Part shown: positions 61,132 to 64,000 of the stretch, piece after piece
How positions within the stretch are numbered: position 1 is the first letter of the stretch
Layout: each line of letters begins with the position of its first letter
DNA from: DASWUZ01 sp036401375
GTDB lineage: Bacteria > Acidobacteriota > Terriglobia > Terriglobales > Acidobacteriaceae
NCBI GenBank assembly: GCA_036401375.1
Contig: DASWVB010000009.1
Coordinates: 78,987 to 142,986, forward strand
Length of the DNA stretch: 64,000 bases
Reading direction: 5' to 3'
Notes under the pieces: generated by a model
Told to the model about the DNA's origin: nothing
Databases searched by the model: none
What the model saw: only the letters and a program-made list of their open reading frames with translations
Made by a program: the position numbers and the translations under genes

Positions 61132-62397
61132 CTACACCGGCTCCTGAACGAGCCCGCCGGTCGCCAGCTGGCTTGAATCTGCGCGCACGCCGGGTCGCCG
61201 TCTCGCCGCGCAGATGGCGCCCATGAAAAAGCAGACGGTCCAGAGCAGCGCCCAGAGGTCGACGTGGCCAGCGGCCTTCAGCAGCACTACCAGGACAGTG
61301 GGGTGGAGCGGCCGCGCCGTGCCCCGGTTCATGCCAAAGACGACCAGCCCCACGCCGGTTGCCCCGAGCACCCTGGCCGCACGCCGCGCCCCGGCCCGCG
61401 CCTGATCCACCAGAAATGGCAGCATTGGAATCAAAAAGATGAGCCGGTAGTCATAGCTGGTGCTCACCAGGAACGTCCCCGCAAAGATGCCGGTGCAGAG
61501 CACAAACCCGTAGGTCCATCGGCTGCTGGCGAGCAGCGCAGTGCGGGCGCGGAGGACTGCCCCCAGGACGACTCCGCTGCCTGCGATGGTGGCGAGGACG
61601 AACGCCCAGAGCAGGCGAAACGGCAGCTTATGAGCCGCAAAGCCTGCCTTCAGGGCAGGAGACGCCTTCTCCATGGCCACATCGATCTCCTTCAAGCCGT
61701 ACCCGTGGGGAATGCTGTTCTCCTGGTGCGTAAAGTCGCCATGTTGAGCCAGAATACCAGCAGCGGCAAGGGGCAGCGCCAGCAGGAGCAGCCGGGTTCT
61801 GCGCCCAGCCGCGGCCTCACCGAGCAGCGCGAAAAAGGGATAGACCTTCAGGATCGAGGCCGCAATCAGGATCCAGGTGCTGCCACGGGATTCAATGCTG
61901 ATCGCCACGAGCACCAGGCAGAAGATCAGGATGTCGGTGTTTCCGCGTTCAACCGCCATGGCCGCGGCACTGGAGCAGGCCGCCAGGCCGATGAAGACAG
62001 AGGTCCAGGGCTGCTGCTGCCTCCACACCAGCCATGAGACGGCAGAGAGGTAGAGGATGGCGACCAGCGCCCCGGCTTCGATGATCCTCTGCGGGGTTAT
62101 CTTCGCAGCCGCAAAGAGGTAGAGCCAGACGCGTGGGTAGATAAAGCGGCGCTGGCTCATGTCGTAGGGGTTGGTGACGTAGGGGTTCAGGCCATGTCGG
62201 ATCGACTCAACCGCTGCCGACACCTGGCTCAGGTCGGCGAAGGGTCGCGCCATGACCGGAACGGTGAAGACTCGGTCCCAGATCTGCCGGTCGCCTCTCC
62301 ACTCAAGCGCAAACATGGTTGCGAAGAGGGCCCAGATCGCGGTAATGACGATAACCCGCACCCAGACAGCCCGTCCGCCCCGCACGTCACTCTGCAT
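61132..62397 (-). CDS. GT87-like membrane glycosyltransferase
   Basis: 421 residues with about 10 TM segments. The motifs VERGNTDILIFCLVLVAI and the periplasmic loop region near SIRHGLNPYVTNPYD fit the polyprenol-phosphate-mannose-type GT-C family GT87 (DUF2029). Such enzymes add sugars from lipid-linked donors outside the membrane. It lies between a GT2 gene (85 bp upstream) and the HprK-like kinase gene (5 bp downstream). Confidence 0.8.
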   Translation of the reverse strand: MQSDVRGGRAVWVRVIVITAIWALFATMFALEWRGDRQIWDRVFTVPVMARPFADLSQVSAAVESIRHGLNPYVTNPYDMSQRRFIYPRVWLYLFAAAKITPQRIIEAGALVAILYLSAVSWLVWRQQQPWTSVFIGLAACSSAAAMAVERGNTDILIFCLVLVAISIESRGSTWILIAASILKVYPFFALLGEAAAGRRTRLLLLALPLAAAGILAQHGDFTHQENSIPHGYGLKEIDVAMEKASPALKAGFAAHKLPFRLLWAFVLATIAGSGVVLGAVLRARTALLASSRWTYGFVLCTGIFAGTFLVSTSYDYRLIFLIPMLPFLVDQARAGARRAARVLGATGVGLVVFGMNRGTARPLHPTVLVVLLKAAGHVDLWALLWTVCFFMGAICAARRRPGVRADSSQLATGGLVQEPV

Positions 62398-62482
62398 CCT
62401 TCGCCCCGGAAGTTCTCGTCGCTGAGCTCCCCCGCCTCTCGTCCGATCGCAGCGCCATGCAGGGGTGAGCGCCGCGGTTCTC

Positions 62483-63517
62483 TCAGCGGGCGTCCATCGC
62501 GCTCACCCGGCGTCGCAGCGCTCTTATCGGATGCGATTTCAACGCCCAGCAGCCCAGTCCGACTAGAAACGATACTCCATTGTAGAAGTAAAACAGCAGA
62601 TGGAGACCGGCGGCTCCAGCCGTGAAGCGCAGCCCGCGACGCCTGTACAGGAACGAGTAAAAGCCTCGATTGATCGCCAGGACCGCCGATAGCAGCACGG
62701 CCGCGCCCGCCAGCATCTCGAGCCGGCGGCCGTCCGGCGCGCGAGGTGTGCCTGCCAGCAGCAGTACGCCCCCGAAGACGCCCGCAACACTCAGACGCTG
62801 AGTGAGACCCAGGTTCAGGTCGGCGGGCATGAACCTCTGCCGCAGGATCAGCTGGGTCCACGGTACTCCCCGGTCGCGCACATCGCAGACCAGCATCGAC
62901 CGCAGGGTCCAGCGCTTGAGGTGCTTGACCTCGAGTGCGGGATCCATCACGATCCTCGCCCCTCCTCGATGCAGGCGGTAGCCAAGTTCGAGGTCCTCGA
63001 TAGAGGCGCGCCGGTAGCTCTCGTCGAAGCCTCCAGCCTGCCTGAAGAGCTCCGCCCTGATCACCCCACAGCCGCTCCAGAAGGTGGAAGCGTCATGCCG
63101 CGCATTCCGGTGAATATAACAATGCAGCAGGTTTCGATACGCCGGGATCAGTCCCGGAGCGGCAGGCTGATCGTCGTAGGCTCCGATCAATCCGTCGAGG
63201 CCGGGGTCGGCTGCAAAGGCGGCGGCGATCCGCTCGAGGCCCCCGGCGGCCAGGCAGGTGTCCGCGTCCAGGAAGAGCAGCAGCTCCCCCGTCGCTGCCC
63301 TCGCGCCGACGTTGCGGGCATGCGCCGGGCCGGCGTTCCGAGGCAGACTCAGCAGCTTGACGGGAAACTCGGCGCAGATAGCGGCGGTCCCGTCTGTCGA
63401 CCCGTCATCGACGACGACCACCTCGGCTAAGCTCTGCTGGCTGCAGATCGCCTCAAGGACAGGCCGCAGAGTGGTCTGGGCGTTGTAAGCCGGGATGATG
63501 ATGGAGATGGTGGGCAA
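62483..63517 (-). CDS. GT2-family glycosyltransferase with C-terminal membrane segments
   Basis: 344 residues. GT-A core: ISIIIPAYNAQ, VVVDDGSTDGT (residues about 34-44), the DxD-type LFLDADT and the IEDLELGYRLHRGG motif with the catalytic-type Glu-Asp. The C-terminal third has three hydrophobic segments (VAGVFGGVLLLAG, LAGAAVLLSAVLAI, LFYFYNGVSFLVGLGCW). It transfers sugar from a nucleotide donor, probably to a lipid-linked acceptor. First gene of the minus-strand cluster; divergent from gmd. Confidence 0.9.
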   Translation of the reverse strand: MPTISIIIPAYNAQTTLRPVLEAICSQQSLAEVVVVDDGSTDGTAAICAEFPVKLLSLPRNAGPAHARNVGARAATGELLLFLDADTCLAAGGLERIAAAFAADPGLDGLIGAYDDQPAAPGLIPAYRNLLHCYIHRNARHDASTFWSGCGVIRAELFRQAGGFDESYRRASIEDLELGYRLHRGGARIVMDPALEVKHLKRWTLRSMLVCDVRDRGVPWTQLILRQRFMPADLNLGLTQRLSVAGVFGGVLLLAGTPRAPDGRRLEMLAGAAVLLSAVLAINRGFYSFLYRRRGLRFTAGAAGLHLLFYFYNGVSFLVGLGCWALKSHPIRALRRRVSAMDAR

Positions 63518-63869
63518 ATAGCTTCCTCCCCTGACTATATGGCAGGGCAGAGCTGGATGGGCGGCTGGAGCATGGCAGCCCGGCGGCTGCGGACGCCTAT
63601 GTAGAGGCGTGCAGCCCCGAGCTGGAGATCAGGCCCGAGCTGGCGAGCTGGCCTGAGCTAGCGAGCTGGCCAGGGCTGGCCTGCCGTCTCGCGAGGCAGC
63701 CTCGAGCTGCAACCCTGACCATGGCAGACCTCGCAGGCAGACGGGGCGTGGCGGGTGGTCTGAAGACCTTTTTGCGTGCGCAGCTTTGTAGGGGCTGAAG
63801 CGGCCGCTTCGCCTTCCCTTTGGCAGGTAGGCAGGCGGCCAGGACGGCTGCTCCAACGCCGCGCTCGCC
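63518..63869. other. Intergenic region with GAGCTGG-type short repeats
   Basis: Between the GT2 gene and gmd. Around 63619-63680 GAGCTGG-like words recur (CCGAGCTGGAGATCAGG, CCGAGCTGGCGAGCTGG, CTGAGCTAGCGAGCTGG). A perfect palindrome GAAGCGGCCGCTTC sits at 63797-63810. No gene seen. Confidence 0.5.
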
Positions 63870-63898
63870 TTGAAGTTACCGCCCCTGACGGTTATAAG
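63870..63898 (+). promoter_or_regulatory. gmd promoter
   Basis: TTGAAG (63870-63875), a 17-bp spacer and TATAAG (63893-63898) form a good sigma-70-like promoter. Transcription would start near 63905, giving a leader of about 30 nt before the gmd start. Confidence 0.6.
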
Positions 63899-63935
63899 TA
63901 GAGGAGGCACATCTTCATCCAGCCGACGCCTCACC

Positions 63936-64000
63936 TTGAAAAAAGCACTCATAACCGGCGTAACCGGACAGGACGGCGCCTACCTCGCAGCACTTCTGCT
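63936..64000 (+). CDS. gmd: GDP-mannose 4,6-dehydratase, partial (cut by right edge)
   Basis: Only the first 21 codons are inside the window. From a TTG at 63936 they read MKKALITGVTGQDGAYLAA, which matches the NAD(P)-binding N-terminus of GDP-mannose 4,6-dehydratase (GxTGQDGxYL). The enzyme makes GDP-4-keto-6-deoxymannose for fucose/rhamnose-type sugars, consistent with the divergent glycosyltransferase cluster. A GAGGAGG lies about 28 nt upstream, too far to be its Shine-Dalgarno. Confidence 0.8.
   Translation, partial: MKKALITGVTGQDGAYLAALL

Noticed and set aside
63756..63775. GGTC-TGAA-GACC followed by TTTTT as a terminator
   Set aside because: The stem is only four or five pairs and no plus-strand gene ends upstream.
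1..64000. tRNA, rRNA and riboswitch search by eye
   Set aside because: No T-loop GGTTCGAAT-type motif with a plausible cloverleaf, no rRNA sequence and no recognised riboswitch core was seen; a covariance-model scan would be decisive.

Overview
This 64 kb window is GC-rich bacterial chromosome. The gene content suggests an Acidobacteriota soil bacterium, probably Terriglobia/Acidobacteriaceae. This is inferred from gene order (uppS-cdsA-dxr-rseP-thioesterase, metG-tatD, a pil/gsp platform operon), frequent TTG starts, Ala/Pro-rich insertions in housekeeping proteins, and secreted pectin/arabinan glycosidases. No rRNA, tRNA, CRISPR array, transposase or phage gene was recognised.

Layout. 0-1.6 kb: less GC-rich stretch with three unknown small genes, one cut by the left edge. 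1.6-14 kb: pmbA, a Uma2 protein, an NRAMP-like transporter, a half-length UvrC-like nuclease abutting a VapBC module, rpe, a BamD-like protein, a secreted barrel protein and pepA. 14-20 kb (minus strand): DJ-1/PfpI protein, Tat-exported GH51 arabinofuranosidase, GH28-like beta-helix glycosidase, HD protein. 20-28 kb: zinc-ribbon XRE regulator, then the envelope/isoprenoid line uppS, cdsA, dxr, rseP, thioesterase. 27.7-33 kb (minus): polyprenyl diphosphate synthase, yajQ, tatD, metG. 33-40 kb: argS, a beta-propeller, pstS, catalase. 40.8-48.5 kb: type IV pilus/type II secretion inner-membrane platform (gspF/pilC, gspE/pilB, pilM, pilN, pilO, pilP-like, pseudopilin). 48.5-57.5 kb: PadR plus membrane partner, phoU, MFS, MarR, PilZ, ATP-grasp-like protein and small secreted or membrane proteins. 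58-64 kb: a minus-strand cluster of GT2, GT87, HprK-like kinase and nucleotidyltransferase, with gmd starting divergently at the right edge.

Most unusual signals. (1) A dispersed family of palindromic repeats sharing the core GGGTGCCCCAT occurs at three places (about 22.3, 30.4 and 43.8 kb), each time between two co-directional genes. (2) At 30.4-30.8 kb such a repeat belongs to an exact 190-bp tandem duplication that copied the 3' end of metG; five of six differences in the copied coding part are synonymous. (3) The next gene, tatD, has no ATG/GTG/TTG ahead of its metal-binding motif but has a CTG with a well-spaced Shine-Dalgarno. (4) Between gspE and pilM the repeats are bridged by a 93-codon frame overlapping both the upstream stop and the downstream start. 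(5) The kinase/nucleotidyltransferase/glycosyltransferase cluster at 58-63.5 kb matches no pathway I can name and is the best candidate for an undescribed functional system.

All calls come from reading the sequence and its translations. Family assignments rest on visible motifs; no database search was run.
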